DNA from: SG8-39 sp041558415
Lineage (GTDB): Bacteria; Pseudomonadota; Gammaproteobacteria; Burkholderiales; SG8-39
Direction: 5' to 3'
Assembly (NCBI GenBank): GCA_041558415.1
Contig: JBFFEY010000001.1
Coordinates: 158,529-222,528, forward strand
Length of the DNA: 64,000 nt
Positions within the stretch are counted from its first letter, which is position 1, and each line of letters starts with the position of its first letter. Of the stretch, positions 9,043 through 16,815 are shown one piece after another. A program made the translations under genes and the position numbers. The notes under the pieces were generated by a model. The model did no database searches. It was not told the origin of the DNA and was given only the letters and a program-made list of their open reading frames with translations.

Positions 9043-9067
9043 AAAGGCCGGCGCAGGGCCGGCCTTT
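9043..9067 (-). terminator. Rho-independent terminator between convergent genes
   Basis: A perfect 10-bp stem (AAAGGCCGGC / GCCGGCCTTT) with a 5-nt loop. Read on the minus strand it ends in a T-rich tract (TTTTT then CTTTT), so it mainly terminates the pilin transcript. In the plus direction only three T follow, giving weaker termination of the antiporter gene. Confidence 0.9.
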
Positions 9068-9086
9068 GGGTTGACTGCTGAGGGTC

Positions 9087-9725
9087 TTAGATCTGGCGAC
9101 AGAGTACGTAAATGTTGGTGCCGGTTTCCGCGTACGCCGAAGCCGCGGCGCCGATGGTCGGGTTCGGCGTGGCTTGCAGCTGCGACCGCACGCCCCCCGA
9201 GCCGGGCTGACCGTCGTCCATCTGCGAGTCAACCGCGATCGCAATCTTGTCCGGCAGGTTCGTCGAGCACATGATCAGGCTGGTGAAGCCGCCGAGCACG
9301 GCCGCCGGTGGCGCGGCACCGTCGCCCGTCTGCACGCCGATCATGCCGACCACCGCGTTCGTCGGTTGCTGGAACCCCGTGCCGCCGACAAAGCCCGCGC
9401 GGCGCAGATGATCCCACCACCCTCGCGTCTCGGGCTCGGGCGAAGCCGTCGCCGCGTTATACGTACCTTCGACGACGCCGTCGCCATCTCCGGCAACCGC
9501 GCCCGTCCAGCGCGCCGCGGCCGAGTCGTCGCCCGGAATCGCGCGATAGCGATCCTGATAGCCGTAGTAGGCGGCGGAGATGCCGCTGAAATCGGCGACC
9601 ACGTTCTTGATCTTGGCCTGGGTGATCATCTCTTGGCCCTTGAGGATGCCGCCGAGCAGCAGCCCGATGATGACGAGAACGATGGCGATCTCGACCAGGG
9701 TGAAGCCTTGCTGTTGTTTTCTCAT
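9087..9725 (-). CDS. type IV prepilin, candidate major pilin of the MSHA-like locus
   Basis: Type IV prepilin of 212 aa. The class III leader MRKQQQG is followed by mature FTLVEIAIVLVIIGLLLGG, with Glu at +5 and a 20-residue hydrophobic helix. The C-terminal domain has two widely spaced Cys (ending YVLCRQI), consistent with a disulfide-closed D-region. ATG 9725 is chosen over 9749 because GGAG lies 7 nt upstream and the leader is then 7 residues. It is monocistronic: sigma-54-type promoter 38 nt upstream of the ATG and a strong terminator behind it. Whether it is the major or a minor pilin is inference; its private promoter and terminator favour major. Confidence 0.85.
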   Translation of the reverse strand: MRKQQQGFTLVEIAIVLVIIGLLLGGILKGQEMITQAKIKNVVADFSGISAAYYGYQDRYRAIPGDDSAAARWTGAVAGDGDGVVEGTYNAATASPEPETRGWWDHLRRAGFVGGTGFQQPTNAVVGMIGVQTGDGAAPPAAVLGGFTSLIMCSTNLPDKIAIAVDSQMDDGQPGSGGVRSQLQATPNPTIGAAASAYAETGTNIYVLCRQI

Positions 9726-9762
9726 GCCGTGACTCCGTTTTGGGTGCATGGTGTGCTTAGCT

Positions 9763-9783
9763 CAATGCACATGCCGTGCCAGA
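9763..9783 (-). promoter_or_regulatory. sigma-54 (-24/-12) promoter of the pilin gene
   Basis: On the minus strand TGGCACGGCATGTGCATT gives the -24 GG and -12 GC separated by exactly 10 nt, with the full TGGCACG half and TGCA in place of TTGCA. The predicted transcript start near 9755 leaves a roughly 30-nt leader containing the GGAG ribosome-binding site. AT-rich sequence lies directly upstream, as is common where IHF or an activator bends DNA. rpoN and an NtrC-type activator are in the same window. Confidence 0.72.
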
Positions 9784-9888
9784 AAAATTAATACGTAAAA
9801 ACAGGTAGATATGACATGTGCCGGGTTTCCCAGTGTCGAGATGTCGACACATCTGTCGTCGGCGTGACGGTTTCTTGCGTTTCGTTGC

Positions 9889-10617
9889 TCAGCCGCCCGG
9901 CTGTTTTCGAAGGCGCGCCTCGAGCGCCTCGAGCCGTTCCCGCAGGAATCGGGCCTCCGCCGGGTCCCTGATCCGGCCGCTCGCCAGCAGGCCGCCGAGC
10001 ATGATCTTCGCCGCCTCGAGCTCGTTCATGTCCTCGAGGATGAAGATCTCCATCTGCTTCGCCCAGGACGGCACGCCCGGGTCGGTGGTGTAGCGGTCGA
10101 TCGCCGCGGCATAGCGGCGCGCCAGCGCGAGATCCTGCAGGCGATGCTTGGCGAGCAGGGCCGCGTGCGCCAGCCAGGGCCAGCGCGTATCGGGGGACTC
10201 GAGAAACTTGCGGTAAACGAACTCGAGTGCCATGCGAGCCTTCTCCGCGTTCGGGGTTTCCGCGTAGACGCGCGCGGCGGAAAACAACGGGTAGCCGCTG
10301 CGCGGATCGGTCGCGAGGATCGCGTCGAGCCAGGCGACGAGGCGCGGGTAGTCAAGCCGCTGGTAGGGCGTCGCGCTGCCCGCGCGCAGGTCGAACGACT
10401 GCAGATAGAGCATGGCGAGCCGCGCCATCGCGGCATCCTCGCCGAGCGCGGCGAGCCGAAGCGCCTGCGCTTTCGGGGCGGGCGGAAGATTGCCGCTTGC
10501 CTCCCGCGTCAATGGCGCGCGTGCGCCGTGCCAGGTGATCTGTGCGGCGAAGAGCAGCGCAAAGGCCGCGCCGAGCCAGCCCGGCACGCTCGACCAGGCG
10601 CGCTCGTCGCGTCTCAC
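9889..10617 (-). CDS. membrane-anchored protein with TPR-like helices, function unknown
   Basis: A 242-aa protein starting at GTG 10617, which overlaps the ABC permease stop as GTGA, so translation is coupled. One membrane segment at about residues 15-29 is followed by an all-helical region rich in Ala/Leu/Arg pairs (ATDPRSGYPLFSAARVYAET, ALEFVYRKFLESPDTRWPWL) resembling degenerate TPR repeats, and a Glu/Arg-rich C-terminal helix. No family name is recognised. Its tight coupling to the permease suggests a role with that ABC transporter. Confidence 0.75.
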   Translation of the reverse strand: MRRDERAWSSVPGWLGAAFALLFAAQITWHGARAPLTREASGNLPPAPKAQALRLAALGEDAAMARLAMLYLQSFDLRAGSATPYQRLDYPRLVAWLDAILATDPRSGYPLFSAARVYAETPNAEKARMALEFVYRKFLESPDTRWPWLAHAALLAKHRLQDLALARRYAAAIDRYTTDPGVPSWAKQMEIFILEDMNELEAAKIMLGGLLASGRIRDPAEARFLRERLEALEARLRKQPGG

Positions 10618-11378
10618 AGGTTGCGCCGGTGCAAATCGACCAGCCCGGCGGCGAGCAGCAGCAGGGCATACAGCGCGAGGCTGCCGAGCGTCGCGAGGTA
10701 CTCGCCTGCAGGCGGCGTGCCGTACAGCAGCCAGTCCGTGCGCGTCACCGCGTCGAGGTGCGGCAGCACGAAGGCGATGGCATCGATCAGCCACTGCGCG
10801 GTGCGCTGCATCCAGTCGATCTCGGTCAGCGGCGCGTGCGCGATCGCCTGGACCGTGCCCAGTGCGCGCGCCAGCAGGTAGAACCCCGCGCTCGCGGCCA
10901 CTGCCGGCAGCAGCTGGCCGAACGCCATGGAGAAGAACAGCGCGAGCGCGGCGACCAACGCAAGCTCGAACGCGAGCGAGATGCCCCAGTGCACGACCGC
11001 GGCCGGCGCGCTCCACAACAGGAGCGGCAGGCTGAACGCGGCGGCGACCAGCACGGCGCTCCAGACGTGCCCCAGCCAGCGGCCGAAGTACTGCACTGCG
11101 CGCGACAGGGGCAGCGAGAGCATGAATTCGAGCCCCTTGTCGGCCACCTCGCGCGCGGTGCTCGAAGCGACCGCGAGCGCCACGAGAAACACGCCGCAGG
11201 CGCGCAACAGCGCGGCGGCGAGCGCGGCCTGCAGCTGCAGGCTCTCGGTCAGCGCGACCTGCGCGAGGAACGCGGCGAGCACGATCGCGGCCAGGATGCT
11301 CGCCAGCCCGAGCCACGGCAGGCCACTGCGGCGTGACTCGAGGAATACGTTGCGGGCGAGGATAAGCGTGGCGTGCAT
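10614..11378 (-). CDS. ABC-2 type transporter permease
   Basis: A 254-aa polytopic protein with about six hydrophobic segments and the ABC-2 layout: an N-terminal amphipathic start (MHATLILARNVFLESRRSG), the cytoplasmic stretch AREVADKGLEFMLSLPLSR after TM2, and a C-terminal TM followed by DLHRRNL. No ATPase is adjacent. The nearest candidate is the ATPase gene at 27694-28476 on the other side of the pilus cluster. Divergent from the histidine kinase (40 nt between starts). Substrate unknown. Confidence 0.85.
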   Translation of the reverse strand: MHATLILARNVFLESRRSGLPWLGLASILAAIVLAAFLAQVALTESLQLQAALAAALLRACGVFLVALAVASSTAREVADKGLEFMLSLPLSRAVQYFGRWLGHVWSAVLVAAAFSLPLLLWSAPAAVVHWGISLAFELALVAALALFFSMAFGQLLPAVAASAGFYLLARALGTVQAIAHAPLTEIDWMQRTAQWLIDAIAFVLPHLDAVTRTDWLLYGTPPAGEYLATLGSLALYALLLLAAGLVDLHRRNL

Positions 11379-11418
11379 GTGCGCGATGGGCAGGTAGACT
11401 AGTCGTCACGGTACTCCC

Positions 11419-13209
11419 ATGCAACCACCGATGCCGCACACTGCGCAGGCCTCGAGCGGCGCTGCAGAACCACCGCCGCGACGCCTCGCGCGCGCCGTGC
11501 TCGACTTCAGCGACCGGCACGGCCGCGCCGTGCTCGTGGCGATGCTCCTGCTGCTGCACTTCGCCGCGCTGCGCGGCACCACGGATGTCTGGGCACGCGG
11601 GTTGCTGCTCGCGCATCTCGGCCTGGTGCTCCTCTGGCAGCCTTTCGTGCGCCGCCAGGAGCATGTCTCGCTCGGGCAGGCCGCTGCGATCGCGGTGGTT
11701 GCGCTCGCGGTGCTGCAGTGGCTGAGCGGCTGGCTGCTCGCCGCCTGGGTAATTGCGCTGGCAGGCATCGTCGGCAGCGCGAGCTATCAGCGCAGCACGC
11801 GCTGGCAGCGGCGCGCCTATCTGCTGGTGTTCGCTTACCTCATTGCGCTGCTGGTCATCGTGATCCTGCCGGAGATCGCGCCGCGCCGCGAATTGTCGCC
11901 CGAGATCCGTGAGCTGGCCGAGTACTGGCTGCCCGCCATCCTGCTCGTCGCGATGCTGCTGCCCTCCGGCGATGACCGCGGGCAGGCCCTGCAGCTGATC
12001 GATTTTTTCTACAGCCTGTTCCTGGTGCTGCTGTTGACGGTGATCGTGCTGGGCAGCTTCGCTTTCATGACGCTCGGCCAGAAGAGCTATCTCGAGTCGC
12101 TCACCTACACCGTGCTCTGGGTCGGCGCCGGCGTGCTGCTCTTCGGCGTGGCCTGGAATCCGCCGGCGGGTTTCGCCGGCCTGAGCGTGTTTTTCTCGCG
12201 CTACCTGCTGTCGATCGGCCTGCCGCTCGAGCGCTGGCTGTATTTTCTGGCGGGGTTGTCGCAGGCGCAGCCGCGCCCGGAGCGCTTTCTCGCCGAGGCG
12301 GTCGAGGGTCTCGTACGCATTCCCTGGGTCATGGGTGCGACGTGGCGCTGGGCGCGCGGCGAGGGCGCGGCCGGGGAATCCAGCCGCCATGTCGTCGAGC
12401 TCGAAAAGGACGACCTGACGCTGATCATCTACTCGCGTTTTTCGCTCAGCGCCGCGTTGCGCTGGCACCTGCTGCTGCTCGGCCAGCTGCTCGCCGAGTT
12501 CCATACTGCCAAGCTGCGCGAGGAGCAGCTGCAGAACATGGCCTATCTGCAGGCGGTGCACGAGACAGGCGCGCGCCTGGCACACGAAGTGAAAAACATT
12601 CTGCAGTCACTGAGGGCGCTGTCAGCCATGCGCGCCAGTGACGATCCGGCCGATGCTGCGCGCGCAGTGGCGTTCCTCGAGCAGCAGCTGCCGGCGATCG
12701 AGTCGCGCCTCGCCGACGCGCTGGAAAAGCTGCGCCGCCCGGCGGTGACGCCCGAACGGCAGATGGAGGCCGGCGGCTGGTGGGAGGCGATCCAGACGCG
12801 CTACCCGAACCCCGGCATCGAATTCATTCGGGGCGCACTGGACAGCGGGGCGCAGCTGCCGGGACTGCTGTTCGATCACGTCATCGACAATCTGCTGCAC
12901 AACGCGCTCGCCAAGCGCAATGCGAACCCGTCCGTGCGCATCCGCGTCAGCTTCGAAGTGAGAGAAGGCGCCCCTCGCCTTTCGGTCGAGGACAGCGGGG
13001 CGGCGGTGCCGCCAGATGTGGTGGGCAGCCTGCTGCATGCGCCGGTGCGCTCGGACGAGGGTCTGGGAATCGGCCTTTACCAGGCCGCGCGCCAAGCCGT
13101 GGAACAGGGCTACCGGCTGGCGCTCGAGGAGAATCGCGACGGCTGCGTGCGCTTCGTGCTCGCGACGGAGGCTCAGGGCAGTACGCCCGCCGCGGTGAGC
13201 CGGCCGTAG
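11419..13209 (+). CDS. membrane sensor histidine kinase
   Basis: A 596-aa two-component kinase. The N-terminal half (about 35-300) is hydrophobic with roughly eight membrane segments and no recognisable PAS, HAMP or periplasmic domain. The H-box is ARLAHEVKN with phospho-acceptor His 389. The N-box is IDNLLHNALAKR, and the ATP lid follows (EDSGAAVPP, GLGIGLYQA). It is the only plus-strand gene in the pilus locus and has no response regulator next to it. The likely partner is the NtrC-type regulator at 26.2-27.7 kb. Its 3' end overlaps the convergent pilin gene by 37 nt. Confidence 0.9.
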   Translation: MQPPMPHTAQASSGAAEPPPRRLARAVLDFSDRHGRAVLVAMLLLLHFAALRGTTDVWARGLLLAHLGLVLLWQPFVRRQEHVSLGQAAAIAVVALAVLQWLSGWLLAAWVIALAGIVGSASYQRSTRWQRRAYLLVFAYLIALLVIVILPEIAPRRELSPEIRELAEYWLPAILLVAMLLPSGDDRGQALQLIDFFYSLFLVLLLTVIVLGSFAFMTLGQKSYLESLTYTVLWVGAGVLLFGVAWNPPAGFAGLSVFFSRYLLSIGLPLERWLYFLAGLSQAQPRPERFLAEAVEGLVRIPWVMGATWRWARGEGAAGESSRHVVELEKDDLTLIIYSRFSLSAALRWHLLLLGQLLAEFHTAKLREEQLQNMAYLQAVHETGARLAHEVKNILQSLRALSAMRASDDPADAARAVAFLEQQLPAIESRLADALEKLRRPAVTPERQMEAGGWWEAIQTRYPNPGIEFIRGALDSGAQLPGLLFDHVIDNLLHNALAKRNANPSVRIRVSFEVREGAPRLSVEDSGAAVPPDVVGSLLHAPVRSDEGLGIGLYQAARQAVEQGYRLALEENRDGCVRFVLATEAQGSTPAAVSRP

Positions 13210-13973
13210 AGCAGCCCGACCGGGATCCACGCCGTCAGGTCGTCGTATTCGCCGCCGGGCGCGCCGCTCGGATCCGGCGTGCGGTAGGCAAACACCGCGT
13301 CGCCGTCGAGATTCTCGAGTTCATTCGCACCCGTGGCGGCCAGACTGCCGTTCTTGCCGGTGGAAAGCACCACGGCGATGACCGTGCTCTGGTTGGTGAC
13401 CGATTGGCCTGCGGCGCAGGTCGTGCCGGCCTGCGATTGGGTGCAGACGACGAGATCGTTCGGACTGCAGTCCAGCCCGTTGGCCTTCAGGTTGTCGCGC
13501 TGCGTGAAATGCGGTGTCACCGGCGGCGTGGTGGCGTTCACCGGACGGCAGATGCGCGGCGTCTGCGAATTCACCGGCGTGGCGAGCGAGACGGCGTAGC
13601 GGATGCGGTTATTCCAAGCGTCGAGTCCGTAGCCCGAGGCGTCGACCGGCGAGAATCCGATCGCCGCCGCCGGAAGGAAACCGTCGTGCGTGGTGAGCGT
13701 GCAGGTTCCGCCGCTCGTCGCATCGCCGATGGAAAACGACTCGTTGCCGTTGCTCGTAGTCGTGGCCGGGCAGGGCAGACGACCACGCACCACGGCGAAC
13801 GCCAGCAACAGCTCCTTGGCTTCTTCCAGCCGACGCTGCGTCTCGGCGAAGTTGCGCTGCTCGACCTGCACCGAGAAGGTGAGCATCATGCTGCCGAGCA
13901 ACAGCCCGACGATCGCGAGGACGACCGCAAGCTCGGTGAGCGTGAAGCCACGCGTGTACCGCGCGTTCGCCAT
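13173..13973 (-). CDS. type IV prepilin-like protein (266 aa)
   Basis: Prepilin with leader MANARYTRG cleaved before FTLTELAVVLAIVGLLLGS (Glu at +5), i.e. recognised by a PilD-type peptidase. The C-terminal domain of about 230 residues is large for a major pilin and has several Cys (LPCPATT, GGTCTL, RICRP, DCSPND, VVCTQ, TTCAAG), plus a C-terminal segment on chromosomal-style conserved Gly/Asp turns. It is probably a minor or tip-associated pilin. It overlaps the upstream 587-aa gene by 1 nt (TGATG) and ends the assembly operon. Confidence 0.85.
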   Translation of the reverse strand: MANARYTRGFTLTELAVVLAIVGLLLGSMMLTFSVQVEQRNFAETQRRLEEAKELLLAFAVVRGRLPCPATTTSNGNESFSIGDATSGGTCTLTTHDGFLPAAAIGFSPVDASGYGLDAWNNRIRYAVSLATPVNSQTPRICRPVNATTPPVTPHFTQRDNLKANGLDCSPNDLVVCTQSQAGTTCAAGQSVTNQSTVIAVVLSTGKNGSLAATGANELENLDGDAVFAYRTPDPSGAPGGEYDDLTAWIPVGLLYGRLTAAGVLP

Positions 13974-15736
13974 CAGTTCTGATCGACGATGATCACGCGA
14001 TCGTTGACGCTTTGATCGATGCGCGCCTGCTCGTAGAGCGTGCCGAGGTCGTAATTCTCTGGGGTATCCAGGAAGTCGGTGAGCGTCGCGCTCGGTCGCG
14101 TCTGATTGCCCAGGCCGCGCCCGGCGAGCAGCACGATCGAGCGCTTGCCATCCTGCTGCACGCCGGCGTTTCGGTAGCGCAGGCAGTTCGTCCCCACGGT
14201 GCAGGGCAAAGAAGCCTTGTAGGCGGCCGTTTCGCCCTGTGCAACGGCGTAGTACAGCAATCGGTACCACTCGTTGCGCACGAACCAGCCCGTGATCGGG
14301 TCGTTCGCATCGAGCAGCGCGTGGTCGCCGATCACTTCCCGCCGGACGCGCATGCGGAACACGGCGTGTGTCCCCCATCCCTGCGAGTTGATGTTGGGTA
14401 CCGTTCCGTCGACCGTAACTGTCGCAGTGCCGTTTGAATTGAGTATCACGCTGGCAGTCGTGGGGCCCGATACGAGCTCGGAATCCCCCTCGTTGAAGGG
14501 CAGGGGATCGTCGTGCGCGAAGATTTCGACCTTGGTGCCGTCCAGCGCGCGCAGGCCGAGCGCGACGTTGCTGAATGTGGCCGTCAGACCGATGACGAGC
14601 CCGCCGCAGGCGGGATCGGAGCACACGGAATCCTCCTTGTATGTCCCCTCGCACAGGCGTGCATCGCCCTCCCAGAAGCAGTTGAGCGGGTCGGCGCCTT
14701 CGATCGTGCCCCAACCGCCGGCTTCATAAGCCCACGGGTTGTTGGCCCACGCGACGAGGCTCGGCAGGCAGCGCGGGTTCGACGCCGACGCCGTACAGTT
14801 GCGCGTCTGATTGAACGGCAGCAAACCCTGATAGGTGCCGGCGACGCCCTGGAAGTCTGACGTGCCAGTGCCCGGACCCGGGTCGTCAAACGGGGCCGCG
14901 TAGGGATACACCGGCGTTGCCGCCGAGATGCCGAAATTGCCGCCATAGACGGTTTTCAGTGCAGGAACGATCTCGCGCTGAATGCGCTTGCTGATCGCGG
15001 CCTCGAGACCGGGCAGGACGTCGCGCGTGGTCAGCGCAACGACCTGATCGTTGAACGAACCGAGCGGCCCGTTGGTGACGAAACTTGCATCCACGGGGCT
15101 GGCCGCGTTCTCGCATTCGAGGTAGTCACGGAAATCGGGCAATGCGGCGCTGCGCGACTGCGCGCGCGCGGTGCATCCGCCCGAGGCCTGCACGTTGAGG
15201 GTGGGGCCGGGGGCGATGACGAGCGCGACGGCCGCGTTGGCGGCCCCGTCGAGCGTCAGCTGGCCAGCCGTGTTCGAATTGATGGTGAGCATCGAGCTCA
15301 CCGTCGGCAGCGCCCAACCGGGGGAGGCGACGTACCACAGCGGCTCGCCGCTCGCGTCGCGCAGCTTCGGCAGCCCGAGCGTGCGCCAGGGGAGGCGCCC
15401 GACGGCCGGCAGCGTGCAGTTGCCGGCGGCAATGCCTTCGTTCGCGGTGCCGATGTATCCCGCCGCTTCCGGGCAGGGCAGGCGCCCGGGATTGTTCTCG
15501 CCGGCTTGGATCGCCTGGCGGATCATCCAGCCGGCGAGCGCGTGCTTTGCCTCGGCGAGGACGCGGGCGTTGTTGTGCCGGTTGGCCGCCTCGCGGCTCG
15601 TCGCGGCATCGGTTAACGCGCTGACGAGCAGCCAGGATGCGCCTAGCGTGATGATGGTCACCATGACCAGCAGCGCCACGCCGCGCTGGCGGTGTCGCGA
15701 TGGCGCGCGGCGATGACGGTGTAGGCGCCCGTGCAT
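13973..15736 (-). CDS. large Cys-rich PilX/GspK-type pilus protein, candidate tip component
   Basis: A 587-aa protein with a basic N-terminus and RQRGVALLVMVTIITLGASW, a PilX/GspK-like start: membrane helix without the usual Glu at +5. The remaining roughly 540 residues are exported and contain many Cys, several in tight pairs (LNCFWEGDARLCEG, SVCSDPACGG, LPCTVGTNC). No adhesin family is recognised. Position, directly before the terminal minor pilin in the same operon, suggests a pilus-tip or initiation complex component by analogy with MshO/MshQ or PilX/PilY1; that is inference. Confidence 0.72.
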   Translation of the reverse strand: MHGRLHRHRRAPSRHRQRGVALLVMVTIITLGASWLLVSALTDAATSREAANRHNNARVLAEAKHALAGWMIRQAIQAGENNPGRLPCPEAAGYIGTANEGIAAGNCTLPAVGRLPWRTLGLPKLRDASGEPLWYVASPGWALPTVSSMLTINSNTAGQLTLDGAANAAVALVIAPGPTLNVQASGGCTARAQSRSAALPDFRDYLECENAASPVDASFVTNGPLGSFNDQVVALTTRDVLPGLEAAISKRIQREIVPALKTVYGGNFGISAATPVYPYAAPFDDPGPGTGTSDFQGVAGTYQGLLPFNQTRNCTASASNPRCLPSLVAWANNPWAYEAGGWGTIEGADPLNCFWEGDARLCEGTYKEDSVCSDPACGGLVIGLTATFSNVALGLRALDGTKVEIFAHDDPLPFNEGDSELVSGPTTASVILNSNGTATVTVDGTVPNINSQGWGTHAVFRMRVRREVIGDHALLDANDPITGWFVRNEWYRLLYYAVAQGETAAYKASLPCTVGTNCLRYRNAGVQQDGKRSIVLLAGRGLGNQTRPSATLTDFLDTPENYDLGTLYEQARIDQSVNDRVIIVDQN

Positions 15737-15745
15737 GCCGAGACC

Positions 15746-16210
15746 TCAGCGCTGGGCGCCGCCCGGTTCGGCGGCTCGAACCGTCGCCGATCTGCCGGCC
15801 TTGCCCTCGCCCAGCATGCCGCGCACCTCGCCGGTGTCCCGGTTCATCGATTCGCCGACCTTGAGCTCGACGCGCCGCGTGCCCTCGCCGATGGCGAGAG
15901 AGACGCTGTCCGCCGTCGACGAGGCTGGCGCGACGCGCAGCCCCTCGCTTTGTCCGCCTTCACGCACCGGCTGGCCGTTGACCCAGACCGTCGAGCGCCC
16001 GTCGGAGCGGACCACGTGGCCATCGATGCGCGCGGTGGGCGATTCGACCACGACGGCGGCCGGCTTGTCGGGCACGCGCGAGGCCCTGCGCAGGTCGCGC
16101 GCGGCGCGCTGCTCGGAGGTGAGGAACAGCCTGCCGAGCGACTGTGCATGGAGCGTCGGCGGCAGCGCCGACAGGAACAGCAGCACGCTCAGACCGAGGG
16201 CGCGCGTCAC
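15746..16210 (-). CDS. MshK-like pilus assembly protein
   Basis: A 154-aa secreted protein starting at GTG 16210, which overlaps the upstream mshJ-like stop as GTGA. The signal sequence is LGLSVLLFLSALPPTLHA. The mature part has a short repeat-like beta segment, ARIDGHVVRSDGRSTVWVNG, resembling the type II secretion GspC/MshK HR-type region. Assignment rests on this segment and on its position after MshI- and MshJ-like genes. Likely periplasmic, linking inner-membrane assembly proteins to the secretin. Confidence 0.65.
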   Translation of the reverse strand: MTRALGLSVLLFLSALPPTLHAQSLGRLFLTSEQRAARDLRRASRVPDKPAAVVVESPTARIDGHVVRSDGRSTVWVNGQPVREGGQSEGLRVAPASSTADSVSLAIGEGTRRVELKVGESMNRDTGEVRGMLGEGKAGRSATVRAAEPGGAQR

Positions 16211-16815
16211 GATTTTGCCCCTTGGTCGACGATGGTAATGAGGTCGATGTCGCACTCGGCATTGATGCGCGCCGCCAGGTTGGCCGCGGTCGGCGACACA
16301 CCGGTGCGGCCGAGCCTGCAGCGCTGCACCGCGTAGTAAGCGTTGCCCGAGTTGCGCAAGTCGCCGAGGAAGCCGAACAGATCCTCCTCATGCAGCAACG
16401 CGAGGTTGACCTTCATGGTGCTGGCATAGAAATCGACGGTGCCCGGCTTGCCGGGGACTGAGACGAGCGGCTTTTGCGGCTCGACACGGTAGCGCAGATC
16501 GATCAGGCCGCGCTGCGCGCGGATGCGCTTGATCGCGTCAGCCCACTCCAGGCGGCGCTCGCGGCCGAGAATGCCGAGGTCCTTCAGCCGGCGGTAGACG
16601 GCGAGCTTTTCCTTGACCTCACGTTCCTCGTCGGCAATGCGCAGAAGGCGCTGGGTGTTCTGCGCCCGCTCGGCGCTCACGATCGCGAGCTGCTGTTTCG
16701 CGCCGACGAGAACCTTCTGCGACCACCAAATGAGCGCGACCCCGGCGCCGACCAGCAGCGCGAATGCGAGGATCGGCAACAGCAGTCGCTTGAATTCCTG
16801 CGAAGCCGGGTTCAT
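16207..16815 (-). CDS. MshJ/PilO-like inner-membrane pilus assembly protein
   Basis: A 202-aa bitopic protein. It has a short cytoplasmic N-terminus, one TM at about 12-32, a coiled coil of some 50 residues (KQQLAIVSAERAQNTQRLL and onward) and a compact C-terminal ferredoxin-like domain, the PilO layout. ATG 16815 overlaps the stop of the upstream gene as ATGA. It would form a periplasmic heterodimer with the C-terminal part of the MshI-like protein, as PilN-PilO do. Confidence 0.75.
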   Translation of the reverse strand: MNPASQEFKRLLLPILAFALLVGAGVALIWWSQKVLVGAKQQLAIVSAERAQNTQRLLRIADEEREVKEKLAVYRRLKDLGILGRERRLEWADAIKRIRAQRGLIDLRYRVEPQKPLVSVPGKPGTVDFYASTMKVNLALLHEEDLFGFLGDLRNSGNAYYAVQRCRLGRTGVSPTAANLAARINAECDIDLITIVDQGAKS

